Assembly (NCBI GenBank): GCA_949752735.1
Contig: OX457037.1
Location: 64,109,686-64,173,685 of the forward strand
Reading direction: 5' to 3'
Source of the DNA: Lumbricus terrestris
Lineage: Eukaryota; Annelida; Clitellata; Crassiclitellata; Lumbricidae
Length of the DNA stretch: 64,000 nt
Part shown: positions 19,921-30,790 of the stretch, in pieces
Numbering within the stretch: position 1 is the stretch's first letter
Layout: each line of letters starts with the position of its first letter
The notes under the pieces: model-generated
Database searches by the model: none
The model's input: the letters and a program-made list of their open reading frames with translations, nothing else
What the model was told of the DNA's origin: nothing
Made by a program: the position numbers and the translations under genes

Positions 19921-22228
19921 CACTATGTAACACGATTTTTGTTCCTGGGCAATGAGTGTAATTTCCTGGTTCTTTGTGTCTCAAAAGTATAGGAAATGGT
20001 TGTTATTCTGTTTAAACTTTGCTTTTGTGGAGTGGAGAATGATATTTAAAAGAAAAAACCTATTTCCACAACAAACGAGCGAATTTGCTTGTTTTTGTTC
20101 ACGTAAAGGCAGAATAAAACTATATAGGTCACAAGAAACCACAAATTGACTCTAAAGCAATATGTATCAATACTAGAATGATAAAAAAATTGACCACTCG
20201 AAATTTATAAATGCTTACCTTTCGAGATTTACAGTTATAGGGCCTACTGTAAATCACTTTCTCGAATCAGCCTCCAGATGTAGTCTCCCATCATGTTCTC
20301 ATTGTACTGTCCTTGGTAGCGACGTTCAAAGTCTAGTATATCCTGGACCCCTGGTGGAAGCGCTCGACTTGCTCCACCGAGTATGCTCCCATGCTCTCCT
20401 TGAAGTTATCAAGGTGAGTATCAAGGGTATGAACTTTCAGGGACATCCTGCTTCCCATTTACTGTAGTTCTTCACTAGGGTCTCAACCAGCTCTACAAAG
20501 TTTTCGGCCTTGTTATTACCAAGGAAGCCTCTAACCAACGCCACAAAGCTATTCCAAGCCGCTTTCTCACTCCTAGAAAGCATCTTGGAGAAATCCGTAC
20601 ACTCCATGATTCTCTTTATCTCTCGTCCGACGAATACACCAGCTTTGACCTTTGCCTCAGACAGCTTGGGAAAGAAACCTTGAAGGTATTTGAAAGCTAC
20701 CGATTCGTTATCCAGAGCCGTGACAAATTGTTTCATTAGGCCAATTTAATATGCAGTGGTGGCATCGTTACTTTCGAGGATCCATCAGTGGCTCCCACTT
20801 GACATTTTGGCTACTCACATTGAACTCGGTCCGCTGGGGCCAGTCCCGCTTGTGGTAGTGCGCCTTTTGTCTCTGCAGTCCCAAAGGCAAAGGTAGCAAG
20901 GAAACTTTGTCCGAATCCTTGCAGACCCATCAGGAATGATACCATTTTGAAGTCTCCTATGACATCCCAGTCGTACTCATCGAACTTCAAGGCGGCTAAC
21001 AAGGTTTTCACGCTGTTGTAATCCTCTTTGAGGTGTACCGAGTGCGCCAGAGGAAGAGACGGGTACTTATTCCCATTATGGAGTAGTACAGCTTTGAGGC
21101 TCCGAGACGAACTGTCAATGAAGAGACGCCACTCGTTCGGGTTGCAGTCGATTCCAATTTCCTGAAAAGACCAGTCACGTTGTGACAGAAGCAGAGTCCA
21201 TCTTGACAGGTAAAAAAGCTTGAAAATGCCTGATGACGCTTCCTGTGATCTGCGATTTGAACACTGTCATCCAACAGGTTCCACCGCTTGAGTCTAGACG
21301 TCAAAAGTTCTGCATTGTACTTTTTGAGACCCAGATCTCTGATCAGGTCGTTGAGGTCGTTTTGGTTCGGATAGTACGAATTTTTGTCATGAGCTAGAAA
21401 ATTATAGTCTGGATCTAAAACGTCTTCATTGCTCTCTGACTCTGATATACTTTGTTCTTCTGAAGGCGACTGATTTCTATCCTGAACAGTGGGTACCAGA
21501 AGCTCACTACTGTGTGGCACTGGGAGCCATGGATGAAAGAAGGTCGGGGGATGTATGATAGGAGCTGCATTCTTTTCGTTTGGAAGGATACACCATGCAG
21601 AAGTAGCAATTGCTTGAGTGGTCAGTGGGTTCTCGCCAGATTCTTGGTATTGCAAACTTCATGGCTCTCCATGGCTCTCCGTCGCAAGAAAATACAAACA
21701 TAGCAGAATGCGTCAGCCGGATACTTGCAGCCTCTTGATGCCATATTAGTTGTGTCTACAGGCTATGCACCTAGTCAGACGCACAACTAAACTGAAGTGC
21801 ATGGTGGGCTCAAGGCATCTTTATTTATGGATGGATCCGATTTGACCAGGGTCTATGACAACAGAGGCCGTTACCCTAGACAGAAATTTGCTCGGCATAT
21901 AACGTTAGCACTTAAGAACATGGTACTGATCCATTTAAATTTTTTTCTTTATTTATACTACTAACTAGCTATTTATAGGTGTGGAAGGTTCTCGCACATT
22001 CTAGAATATCCCTGGAAGTTCACAAAAGCTGTATAGCTACTCCGAGTTAACACATGAATTTCAATGTACCGAAGAAGCAGTTACATTTCAGAATAATCAA
22101 TCTCCTGGCCTCAAAAGCAAAGTCTCTGGGGTATAATGGCCATTTTCTATACTTTTGAGGCAGAAGCAATTAGGAAATAACATTTAATACCCAGGAACAG
22201 ACAAAAAGTAAAATTTTGTTACGTAGTG
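19921..22228 (-). mobile_element. CACTA-like transposon, copy 1
   Basis: The left end CACTATGTAACA and the right end TGTTACGTAGTG are inverted and flanked by a 3-bp TTA duplication. The inverted similarity runs about 110 bases, sharing TTGTTCCTGGG, ATTTCCT, CTCAAAAGTATAG and AAACTTTGCTTTTG in order. CACT(A/G) ends with 3-bp duplications are typical of the CACTA/Mirage/Chapaev group. The element contains a broken gene of an uncharacterised protein family (20244-21744). Confidence 0.82.
20244..21744 (-). pseudogene. Broken gene of an uncharacterised transposon protein family, copy 1
   Basis: Starting at ATG 21744 the minus strand reads MASRGCKYPADAFCYVC, then (shifted) KFAIPRIWREPTDHSSNCYF, then 21655-21008 with DLNDLIRDLGLKKYNAELL and SRLKRWNLL, then another frame with NEWRLFIDSSSRSLKAVLLH, then VIGDFKMVSFLMGLQG, then AKVKAGVFVGREIKRIM, and finally ERRYQGQYNENMMGDYIW before the stop at 20244. 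I recall this order of motifs from predicted proteins in cnidarians, arthropods, molluscs and fish, annotated as uncharacterised. The N-terminal cysteine-rich part is internally deleted, and several frameshifts break the rest. The CxxC and WREPT..CYFC cysteines suggest zinc binding. It lies alone between CACTA-like ends, so it is probably the former transposase. Confidence 0.78.
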
Positions 22229-22442
22229 TTATTGGTTGATTAAATAATTGCACAGTCCATTCGCCAGTTGGCCAAGTGGCAATTGCCGAAAGTTTAATCC
22301 AATATAGGCTAGGCCTCCCAGACTGCGCAATTTCTTTCATAGCGTGAATTTACTTGAAAGCACATGAAGCGAAATCAGCGAAGATTTCGAAACAAAAAAC
22401 GGTCAATAATCTAATCATCATTTATCATGCAAATTGATTTTA
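22229..22442. other. No gene recognised
   Basis: Short spacer between the CACTA-like element and a MITE end; nothing else is visible. Confidence 0.4.
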
Positions 22443-22690
22443 CAGTGGCGGCGCTAGGGGGGGACTAGAGGGGGCTAAGCCCCCCTAAAAAAGGCCATCC
22501 ATTTTTCCCCATGTAAAAATAATTTTTTGGGACGATTAACCCCTTCAGCCCCTCAAAATAATCGTAAAGTAAAGGTACGCACGAGGTTTGGCAGACAGCT
22601 TGGCGGGTACGGAAAAGAACCAGTTTACCAAGATTTCGACCAAATGACTTTGAAAAAGGTCGTCAGAAATGCCAGCATGCAATATGAAGC
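22443..22690 (+). mobile_element. hAT-like MITE, left end only
   Basis: Begins CAGTGGCGGCGCTAGGGGG and shares with the copy at 32522-34329 the blocks GGTACGCACGAGGTTTG and CCAAGATTTCGACCAAATGA. The right terminus is missing after about 22690. Confidence 0.7.
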
Positions 22691-22699
22691 GTGACTAAT

Positions 22700-22990
22700 T
22701 TAGGGTAAGCTTATTTGACCAATTAGGGACGCTGCAGTGCATACAATACGATCAATGGAAGCTAGTCCACCAGATGGTAAACTGGAATAAAGAGATAGGC
22801 AATAGTCAAGACGACCTGTGAGAGAGGAATGAACAAGTATAGTTGCGAGAGAGCGAAGCTGGCGCAGTTGATGATACAGGAGCGAATGAGGCGATGCCGC
22901 GATTGAGGTGAGGCACAAAAGAAAGTTCCTGTTATAGTAGGATGTCAAAGTCTTGGACCGAGGTGGAGAACATATAGTTGGGAAATTCAG
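22700..22990 (-). pseudogene. LINE reverse transcriptase fragment (CR1-like)
   Basis: The minus strand reads LRSLATILVHSSLTGRLDYC then LSLYSSLPSGGLASIDRIVC, matching the SRLDYCNSLLYGLP-type block after the catalytic RT motifs in CR1/L2 elements. It is isolated and 5'-truncated. Confidence 0.65.
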
Positions 22991-23616
22991 TAGAGAGTTC
23001 AGTCTGGTTAAGCATAGACAGACAGCTTAGTTTTTTTATTATTTGTTTTGCTCTATGGTATATTCGACGCTGCTTTATTTGCCAGCCCAAGATTCCACAA
23101 TGATTAAAAATGTTAGAAAACTTTACTGGAAATTCCGCAGAGCAGCAACGAGCCCAAGACTATATTTAGGCTTCCTGAGCAGATTCATAAAAAAATTAAA
23201 ACATGTGGGATTCGTACGATAGGCTAATGTATACCGTATTTATGATTTTAATTATTTCATAATATTAAGAATTAAAATTTGTAGCTTATGGCAATAAAAA
23301 GCTATTCGGACCTCTATGGGTGGAAGCCAGAGCAGTACACGAAGGGTTGAGGTGATTTGATTCCCGAGGGGTCAAGTTTTATAAAAGCTTTGCGACATAA
23401 TGGAGAACAGTATTAAGAGGTTGAAGGGTGGATGCAGGGAGGCTATAAAGGACTGGCTTGAAGTAATAAATTCTAGAGATGATCAAAGTCTGTACAAAAT
23501 TAGTGTTCGAAGACATTTTTCATTAAGTTTAGACTTTTCTTGATTTGCCGCATGCATCTGAGATGGATGAAACCGGATTGAGTTACTTGACAATAATTTA
23601 AAATGCTGCCTGATAG
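22991..23616. other. No gene recognised
   Basis: AT-rich sequence between the LINE fragment and the second CACTA-like element. No frame or repeat is recognisable. Confidence 0.4.
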
Positions 23617-23817
23617 CACTGGTCAACATAGAAATCGTTACTGACTGGAAAAGGCCCTAATGTGTAGCATCTTGGTGTGCTGAACACGAATATAACCATA
23701 AAAAGTTTTTATTGGCTCTCGTTTTGAAAATATTTCATATAGCTCATTTCTTATGTTTCACCATGTAAATTTATGCAGTAGAAATGCGACAATATCCTAA
23801 ATAAGTCTAGAATGATG

Positions 23818-23962
23818 CATAGGTGCAATCACGTCCTAAAAGTTGGAGGGGGCCATAATGAATCACGTCCTAAAAGTTGGGGGATCATAATAATAAAGTT
23901 AGGGGACCACTCAAAAGTTGGGGGACGCGTCCCGTGGGCTCCATAGGGTGGTTGCGCCTATG
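23818..23962. mobile_element. 145-bp MITE with CATAGGTGCAA ends
   Basis: Left CATAGGTGCAATCAC and right GTGGTTGCGCCTATG are inverted and flanked by perfect GAATGATG duplications. The interior repeats AATCACGTCCTAAAAGTTGG twice and GTTGGGGGA-like blocks. It is nested in the CACTA-like copy 2. Confidence 0.85.
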
Positions 23963-24063
23963 GAATGATGTAATATTCCACCTCATTGCATAATCCCATC
24001 ATGGACACATCATGCACAGTTGATTTTTTTATTACGTCATTTTCTGATGCAATGTAAAAGTAG

Positions 24064-25321
24064 GCCTACAGCCACTCTGATGAGGACAAGGGTGAGCCGA
24101 CATGTTCTTCTCCTGGTCCGTCAGCGTGCAGTGATCCCGATTTTCACTGTGGTGAACCAACCCCACACAGAATAACACAGGAAGAACTAAATGACTTTGT
24201 TCGTGATTTGGACTCACCAAAAAACAAGGCAGAGTTGCTAGGATCAAGACTTCAACAATGGAATCTTCTAGAAGAAAACGTCACAATCACTTCATATAGA
24301 AAGCGCATCAGCAGTTGGAACCTTTCTTCATGAAGGAAGGTAATCTGGTATTCTGTTCCAATATTGACGACCTCTTGAATGCCTTACAGATCACTCATGA
24401 CCCACAAGAATGGAGACTCTTTGCAGACTCTTCGACACTGAGTCTTAAGGCTGTGCTTTTGCACAATGGAAACCGTCTTCCATCTATTCCATTAGCGCAT
24501 GCTGTCCACATGAAAGATACATACGATAACCTAAAACAGCTACTGCATTACATTGACTATAACAGGTACAAATGGCACCTGTGCGGTGATTTGAAGGTAG
24601 TTGCCATTTTAATGGGACTGCAGCAAAGATATACAAAATATATGTGTTTCTTGTGTGAGTGGGATAGTCGGGCAAGAGAGTTGCACTACGTGCGGAAGGA
24701 ATGGACTCCCAGACAAAAACATGGCAGATGGACAGAAGAATATCCAGCACCCAGCTCTGGTCGAGGCTCACAAAATCCTACTACCACCCCTTCACATCAA
24801 ACTAGGTTTGGTGAAGAACTTCGTGAAAGCCATGGACGCACTTCGCCAGCTTTCCGATACCTGCATGCAAAATTCCCTTGATCAACGAAGCAAAGATTAA
24901 AGAGGGAGTTTTCGTGGGTCCTCAGATTAGAGAACTTTTCAAAGATGACCGCTTCAACAACTTGCTGGAGGGTGATGCGAAACAAGCATGGAATGCTTTT
25001 CGTCTAGTGTCTACAGACTTTCTGGGGAATGTTAGAGCAGAAAACTACAAGGAACTAGTAGAAGACATGCTCGAGCAGTACCAGAAATTTCGCTGCAATA
25101 TGTCGCTGAAGATGCATTTCCTTCACTCCCATCTGGATTTCTTCCCTGACAACTGTTGTATGGTTAGTGACGAACATGGCGAACGCTTTCATCAAGATGT
25201 CACAACAATGGAGCAAAGGTACCAGGGAAAATGGTCCACTACAATGTTGGCTGACTACTGCTGGACACTCCGCAGAGATGCTCCCGAACAGCTGTACAAG
25301 AGACAGGCAAAAAAAATCTAA
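24064..25321 (+). pseudogene. Broken gene of the same uncharacterised transposon protein family, copy 2
   Basis: Frames in order: PHRITQEELNDFVRDLDSPK then KAELLGSRLQQWNLLEEN (24180-24290); FFMKEGNLVFCSNI, EWRLFADSSTLSLKAVLLHN, HLCGDLKVVAILMGLQQRYT and CFLCEWDSRAREL (24315-24700); a shifted PPLHIKLGLVKNFVKAMD (about 24790); and AKIKEGVFVGPQIRELFKD, NMSLKMHFLHSHLDFFPDN, VSDEHGERFHQDV, QRYQGKWSTTMLADYCWTL up to KRQAKKI (24878-25321). Only a few frameshifts break it, so it is younger than copy 1. Conserved acidic residues (DSS, GDLK, DEHGERFHQD) could form a DDE-type RNase H-like site; that is inference. The N-terminal cysteine domain is not seen. Confidence 0.8.
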
Positions 25322-25539
25322 GAACTAGTCTATGACCTGGTTTTTACAAATATTAACCGTAAGTGTATCACTATTGGAATGCATTGTGCGATATAAAATT
25401 ACTTCATTTGAGATTACAAAAAAACTAGAGCCAATTAAGCAATTTCACTGTCATATTCGTGTTCAGCACATAAAAATTGATAAGAACTGACTAATTTCAT
25501 TTCAGTAACATGACTTTTGTAAAAATTTGTTGTCCAGTG

Positions 25540-25872
25540 TAGTCTTCAAATAAAATCGATGCATAGCTTACACGTCATCAAATAACGCCTAGAAGAACAG
25601 CAACGAGATCATTATTTTTTAATTTTAATATTGACCAAAAATAATCTCAAATTGATGTCAAAGAAGTTCTATGGAAGATTCTAACGAGTATAGGCTACCT
25701 AGTACTTATAACATGTTTAGTCTATAGTTGTAGTTGAGACACATTTCTTACAGGTTTCATTTTTGCTAGAGATCAAAATTAGGTTTGTATGACGAGGTTC
25801 TGTTGAATATCTGGCGTGTTCGTTAAGTGCAATCGATGTGGAATTTTTCAAAATCTTTTTCACGTTGTCAGG
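25540..25872. other. 3' flank of the Ly6-like gene; no other gene seen
   Basis: AT-rich. In minus-strand terms this would hold the 3' UTR of the gene ending at 25873. Confidence 0.35.
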
Positions 25873-28755
25873 CTATATCTGCACAGGGCATGAGATTCCC
25901 GGAGTAAAGGTGTTACACCAGTTCGTTGAACATGTTGTATAGCACCGTCTCTTGCCACCGCCAAGGTCAGCGCAGGAACCGTTTGCAGTCTGTCCATTCA
26001 CACAGCCTCTCCAAACTTTGCAAGGGGTGGCTGTAGTGAGGGAGGAGTCGCCGACGATGTTTATAACTATGTACTGTTTTATGACACTAAAGTTGGCCTA
26101 ATCATCATAATCATAGGCCTAGATCATTTCTGTGAACACTTAGCCTAATAGTCATTACCGATTAAAGAGAGAGACAGAGAGAGAAAGAGAGAGACAGACA
26201 GACAGAGAGATACAGAGAGATGCAATGGGCGGGCATGTTGTTCGTACTCTTTCAGTTTTGGTGGCGAGCGGTGCTAATTGAGCAGCAGGCTAAATCTTCG
26301 GGGGACTTTAGTTGCAGCGTAGCACGTGGGTTATCGTTCAACTTCAATCGCACAGAGAATTAACCCGAAACAGTTTTGAATCTTTTCTTGCTGGTTAATT
26401 GATCATCGGTTTATAATATTTACATTGTATTTATAACGATTCACTTGTCATAATCTATTCTTCATTTCTTCATCTCGTCATTCGCGTCCGGCCTTTATCC
26501 TTTCAAGTCCCCGTTTAAGAGATGCTATCATAGCTCTCCGGGTGCTTCTCGCCTCCGTCCGTTCGATCCCTTCGCCAATCTCTGCGGCCAATCCTCTACC
26601 GTCAATGATCCCCGGCGAATGATCCCTGCTCTCCTGTCGCGTCCCGTCTTAACCCATTTCTTCCACCTGCCAATCATCCCTCTCTGGACCCTGGGGCAAC
26701 TGCAGCATCTCCGATTGCCCGCCCATTGCATCTCTCTGTATCTCTCTGTCTGTCTGTCTCTCTCTTTCTCTCTCTGTCTCTCTCTTTAATCGGTAATGAC
26801 TATTAGGCTAAGTGTTCACAGAAATGATCTAGGCCTATGATTATGATGATTAGGCCAACTTTAGTGTCATAAAACAGTACATAGTTATAAACATCGTCGG
26901 CGACTCCTCCCTCACTACAGTGGCTAAAGAAATGCAAATGCAGGACTGTCGAGTAGATGAACAATTCCAGTTTTAGCACAATATAAATTGTCGCTTATAA
27001 ATAAGTTTGCTTCACGAATGTGTCTCAGTGCCGTTGACACGAAACGAAGTATCCCCTCTGAAAGCCATCCGGGGGGATGAATTGATCTATCACCCCGGAT
27101 GGAATTAACCGGTCTATACTATCCGGGGGGATAAACCATTCTATCCACTTTTTTGAAAAATGCGCATAATAAAAAATTTACGCTGTAATCAAAATTTAAA
27201 GTGACTCTAATTGTTCTAAGTGTCCTAGGCAATGCTCAGATAAAGGCAACTCGAATTTATTTAGTGACTCTGAGTGTTTTTAAGTGTTTTAAATGTTTTA
27301 AGTGCTCTAAAAACAGGGCAAAACAAATTATCTAGTCGGATTAAACATACATGTTAGTGTCATTGTTCAAAACAAAGCAGATGAAAATTAATTTTATAAA
27401 AAAAATACACGCGGAAGCGATCTTTTCGACTTTTTTATTTGGGAGGATACAATTAATACAACTGGTTGGCGTTAAGGACTTAAGGACTGATGATGCTGAT
27501 GATGGACATTATGTCCCAAAGATTTTCTTAAAATAATGTCTTATTCAATTTGTGAATGTTCCTACCGGAAGTTGATTTATAATCAACACCAACTGCGCAG
27601 ATCTGATTCGCCGGCAGATCACTGCACGTCTCCCAACCACCGCCATCTCCTCCCACACAGCACCTGTAGGTGTCTCGTTCATCTGTTTCACAACTTTCGC
27701 ACAGGAGACCTTCGCAAGCAGCATTGAAAAAGCAATCCAAATTAGTTAGAAAGCATCCTCATTTTTTACTCACACCAATTCAGATGAATGCGACCAATGG
27801 TGCCTCAAACCGATTGATTATGAATTCACCTTTAATCGACGGATCAGAGTCTGGCGCATCATTCGGAGCAGTCGGATACGTTAGTACACGCCTAATGCAC
27901 AGCAGACTGGTTAGTGTGCTAGGCTTGGAACGCGGAGACTTGGTCAGTATATTTACAGCATTGCAGAGATGGGTAGGTAATCGATGTTAGACAACCACAG
28001 CTAATTCTAATCGTAATCGACTACCGTAGTTGAAGTCTGATGTTAATTCTAATTCTGAGTTGCAACTTTGCTCTAATTCCATACGAATATTGCTTGGCTC
28101 ATCGATTCCGAATAGAGACTCACTATCCACGCACGTATGAGTACAATTTATAAAATTTCAACAATGAAAATAATGCAATAGCAACTGTTGCAACCAAGCT
28201 TAACATTACGGGAAAGGCTATTTGAATTTTCTCACGAAATAACTATTTTGAAGCCCAGTGATATTGAAAAATTGACAATTGTGCGACTTGCAGGTATGCG
28301 TACAGCCAGGGCTGAAAGTGAACCGGGTCTGAGACCCGGCATTCATTTGTTGGCGCTTGAATAAACACTTTTACTTAGCACCCTTTGGCCCAAAGAGACC
28401 CGGCAATTTTTCATACCACTTTCAGCCCTGCCTACACCAGCTCATTATTATTATTTATTTAGCTTTTGCAGAGCGCGTCCAGCCACTGCACAGCAGCCTC
28501 ATCAGCCACATGCAAGGCGGTTAAGCCACCCGGAAAGCGAGTTGTTTTGCAATCATTTACGATGTGTGACATTGTCTGGATTTCACCACAGCCACACAGT
28601 GGGTCGGAAGCCTGCCCCCATCGAACCATGTTAGCAGCACAGCGTACCAGCTCATGATTCTGTACAAATACATTGGGTCTTGCATACATAAGTTTACCTT
28701 CTGCAGTTGAGCCCAACAGCACGAGAGTCAACGTTGTAAACAAGAGGCCTGTCAT
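25873..28755 (-). CDS. Secreted cysteine-rich protein, Ly6/uPAR-like, three exons
   Basis: Exon 1 (28755-28698) encodes a start Met and a hydrophobic signal peptide, MTGLLFTTLTLVLLGSTAE, ending at G|GTAAAC. Exon 2 (27709-27566) follows an AG after TTGCGAAG and encodes LLCESCETDERDTYRCC plus two more Cys, ending at G|GTAGGA. Exon 3 (26030-25873) follows CCTCCCTCACTACAG and encodes seven Cys, including RRCYTTCSTNWCNT, to the stop TAG. All junctions are phase 1 and add up to 360 bp, a 119-residue precursor. The cysteine spacing and the final C-x5-CN block, the signal peptide and the phase-1 exon layout resemble Ly6/uPAR three-finger proteins, but the cysteine count (13) is odd and no GPI signal is seen. 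Introns hold a LINE fragment, a MITE, a dispersed repeat and a large inverted repeat. The exon chain is my inference from splice signals. Confidence 0.6.
26031..26921. repeat. Near-perfect 205-bp inverted repeat in the gene's intron
   Basis: Arms 26031-26235 and 26716-26921 are nearly identical in inverted orientation (they differ by about one base in length) and enclose 480 bases. The left arm starts at the first intron base after exon 3 of the Ly6-like gene and contains that exon's whole acceptor and pyrimidine tract; homology ends at the exon boundary. Each arm includes a GA/TC-rich tract. The loop has no recognised gene. The near-identity means a recent inverted duplication, gene conversion or an assembly artefact. 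Confidence 0.92.
27036..27510. repeat. Dispersed repeat, copy 1 (with ATCCGGGGGGAT ends)
   Basis: Starts GTTGACACGAAACGAAGTAT and closely follows the copy at 38199-38652 for about 450 bases (for example AAAGGCAACTCGAATTTATT and AACATACATGTTAGTGTCAT). The right inverted end present in the second copy is missing here. Confidence 0.75.
28307..28430. mobile_element. 124-bp MITE with CAGGGCTGAAAGTG ends
   Basis: CAGGGCTGAAAGTG and CACTTTCAGCCCTG are perfect inverted ends. The flanks CGTACAGC and CCTACACC agree at 6 of 8 bases, consistent with an aged 8-bp hAT duplication. It also has an inner GAGACCCGGCA pair. It lies in intron 1 of the Ly6-like gene. Confidence 0.78.
28440..28692 (-). pseudogene. 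LINE 3' end fragment
   Basis: The minus strand reads RWGQASDPLCGCGEIQTMSH then IVNDCKTTRFPGGLTALHVA, the typical C-terminal C-CG-QTM-HI-C block of Jockey-like or related non-LTR elements, with the stop followed by an (AAT)n tail at 28440-28460. It is fused in frame to the signal-peptide exon only by chance, as the splice donor lies between them. Confidence 0.7.
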
Positions 28756-29310
28756 CTTCGTTGGAAGTCTTCCTCCTCCGTAATTGCCTCCGAATAAAAG
28801 TTAGGTGAATATGACTGACTTTTATACAGAACTGCCTTAGCTTCGTCGTCATTAATTACTGCGTTATCATGACAAGCTTCCCTCAGAATAAATGTGAAGA
28901 ATAAAATGCCTTAACATTCTTATGAAAACTGCATGTAGGCCTACGTTATCAAAACGAATGTGAACAAGAACTGGAAGCTGGCAATGCGAAAAACAAGAAC
29001 TTAATATTTTATCTTTTATCATTCAAAACAAAGCATGCACAATAAGACAAAGCGTTTGCTTGTGAAAACAAGCAATAAAGACCGGCAACACAGCTGGTGC
29101 AAGATTATTCATTTCGTGTCTGGAAAACAATTGCTTAATAATAATAATTGTTTCAATACAACTTCAGACGAATAATAATTATTACAACGCTAGAAATGCG
29201 TAAAAGCGTGGGCACAACGTGTGCATAAAAATTATTATCTTTGCCCATCGACTCCCTACTAAACCCGCAGCAGATCGAGTCGTGCGCTACTATAGGCCTA
29301 GCAGTTGAGT
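28756..29310. other. No gene recognised; upstream region of the Ly6-like gene
   Basis: This would contain the promoter of the minus-strand gene. No clear TATA box or other element could be supported. Confidence 0.35.
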
Positions 29311-29492
29311 CAACTTCACATTGTTGCTCTATCGCTCTCTGACTCCACTGCTGCACTCATCCACTCCTTCATCGCTGTCCGTCTAGAATACTGCTACTCA
29401 CTCCTTGTCGGCCTCCCATCTGGGCGGCTGGGGCGTCAAGACAGAGTCCCGCGTTCTGCCACACGCATCCGCATATTCGGCAATGTATCCCG
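29311..29492 (+). pseudogene. LINE reverse transcriptase fragment (CR1-like)
   Basis: LSDSTAALIHSFIAVRLEYC then YSLLVGLPSGRLGRQDRVPR match the same RT block as the fragment at 22700-22990 (here on the plus strand). It is a degenerate, isolated piece, followed by GTCGA-rich sequence (29518-29620). Confidence 0.6.
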
Positions 29493-29947
29493 GTTATAAT
29501 AATTATTTTACCCGGCAGTCGATCGACCATAGCTCGGCCAAGTCGAGTCAATCGAAAAAGCGTCGACTCAATCGACTTGCAAGTCGAGTGGATCGTTAGT
29601 TTCGCCAAGTCGAGTCGATCGTTGCTTTCTAGGCTTCACATACCATTCTTTGCATCTGTGTCACAAATGACCTGTGTGATCTAACGATGTAATTCCGTGT
29701 TGGTACACAACTGCAATATATTAATAATGAATCTCTTGGCCGCTGGCGCTTTCGCATTAATGAAACGGTGGAAGCTATAATTGGCTACAGAGACACTTGT
29801 TTCACAATATTATTCTACGTTGAAAATGGAGATAATAATTATCATGATGGACTAAGGATGCCTTAGTTTCGGTAAATTAAAAATCGCCAAATCGTTTATA
29901 ATAGTCTAAATTATCCTCGTAGTTAAATGTTTTGGGAGATCACCAGG

Positions 29948-30190
29948 GCTGTACTGGTAAATTTTGAGGTGAGTACACGCTGATCTCGGGAAAATTCCGT
30001 CCCCTCGGGAAAATTTCGTCCATTTTGCCGTCCGAAAAATCTGACGACCTTTTTTTTTAGTCATCCGGCCTAAAAACCATCTTAAACAGCCGTGTGCGCC
30101 TGATTTACTAGCGTGTACGGTGCACCCTGCCTTTTTCCCTCGTATACGCCTATACCCTACTTTTCGGGAGGTGAGTATACGATGCCGTTT
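29948..30190 (+). mobile_element. MITE-like sequence with one visible end
   Basis: Begins CAGGGCTGTACTGGTAAATT and holds the shared core TCTGACGACCTTTTTTTTTA and three GGTGAGTA(T/C)AC blocks. I could not find the matching right end. Confidence 0.4.
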
Positions 30191-30627
30191 TTCGCCGGAG
30201 GTGAGTATACGGAAGCACAGATATGTACCTGGCATGTACAATTGTACATGTAGCTGGCGTCTGCTGCCTATCCTCTTCAGATAGGCTATATAGACCTACT
30301 TCGGTTACGTTTTAATTAAATCAATGCCACGAAGTTTAAACATCGATTACATCATTTGTTTAAAGTGTCATTCCATAGTAATTTAATATTCATTAATAAT
30401 TTTTTCAAGGCGTTAGGTAACGTTCAGCTTCCCCCACCCACCCACCACGGTAACGTTTCGTAACGTTTTCAGTGACCCCACCCACCCACCCTCGAGCGTT
30501 ACGTAATTATGCAATGACCCCTTAGGCTATTCTCTTCGCCCTCGTTCATACAACCGTGAAATCCCGCATCATGGCGCATTAACCCGGTGTGGTTTTACTA
30601 AACATCATCCACCGTAGCTGTTTGTTT

Positions 30628-30790
30628 GACTAACTGCCTGCCTGACTCTCCGGTTATTTACCCGCAGCCATACTATTCTTTGTTGATTGAGCGTCTTTGA
30701 ATACCATGGCTCCCGAGATTTCGCTTTTGCGGTGCCCCAGAAGTTCCGAGTATACGATAAAATAGGCTGCGAATTAAGATTATCACACGA
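30628..30790 (+). repeat. Dispersed repeat shared with 38020-38175
   Basis: CTGCCTGCCTGACTCT, GATTGAGCG, GGCTCCCGAGATTTCGCTT and a distal ACGATAAA recur in order at 38020-38175 with moderate divergence. The class is unknown. Confidence 0.45.

Larger units (their letters stand above)
23617..25539 (+). mobile_element. CACTA-like transposon, copy 2
   Basis: CACTGGTCAACA (left) and TGTTGTCCAGTG (right) are inverted ends flanked by a 3-bp TAG duplication. Further in, TGCTGAACACGAATATAACC and TTATTGGCTCTCGTTTT on the left are matched in reverse near 25470 and 25430. The ends differ from copy 1, so this is another subfamily, but it carries the same protein family in the same orientation relative to its ends. 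A MITE is nested at 23818-23962. Confidence 0.82.
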
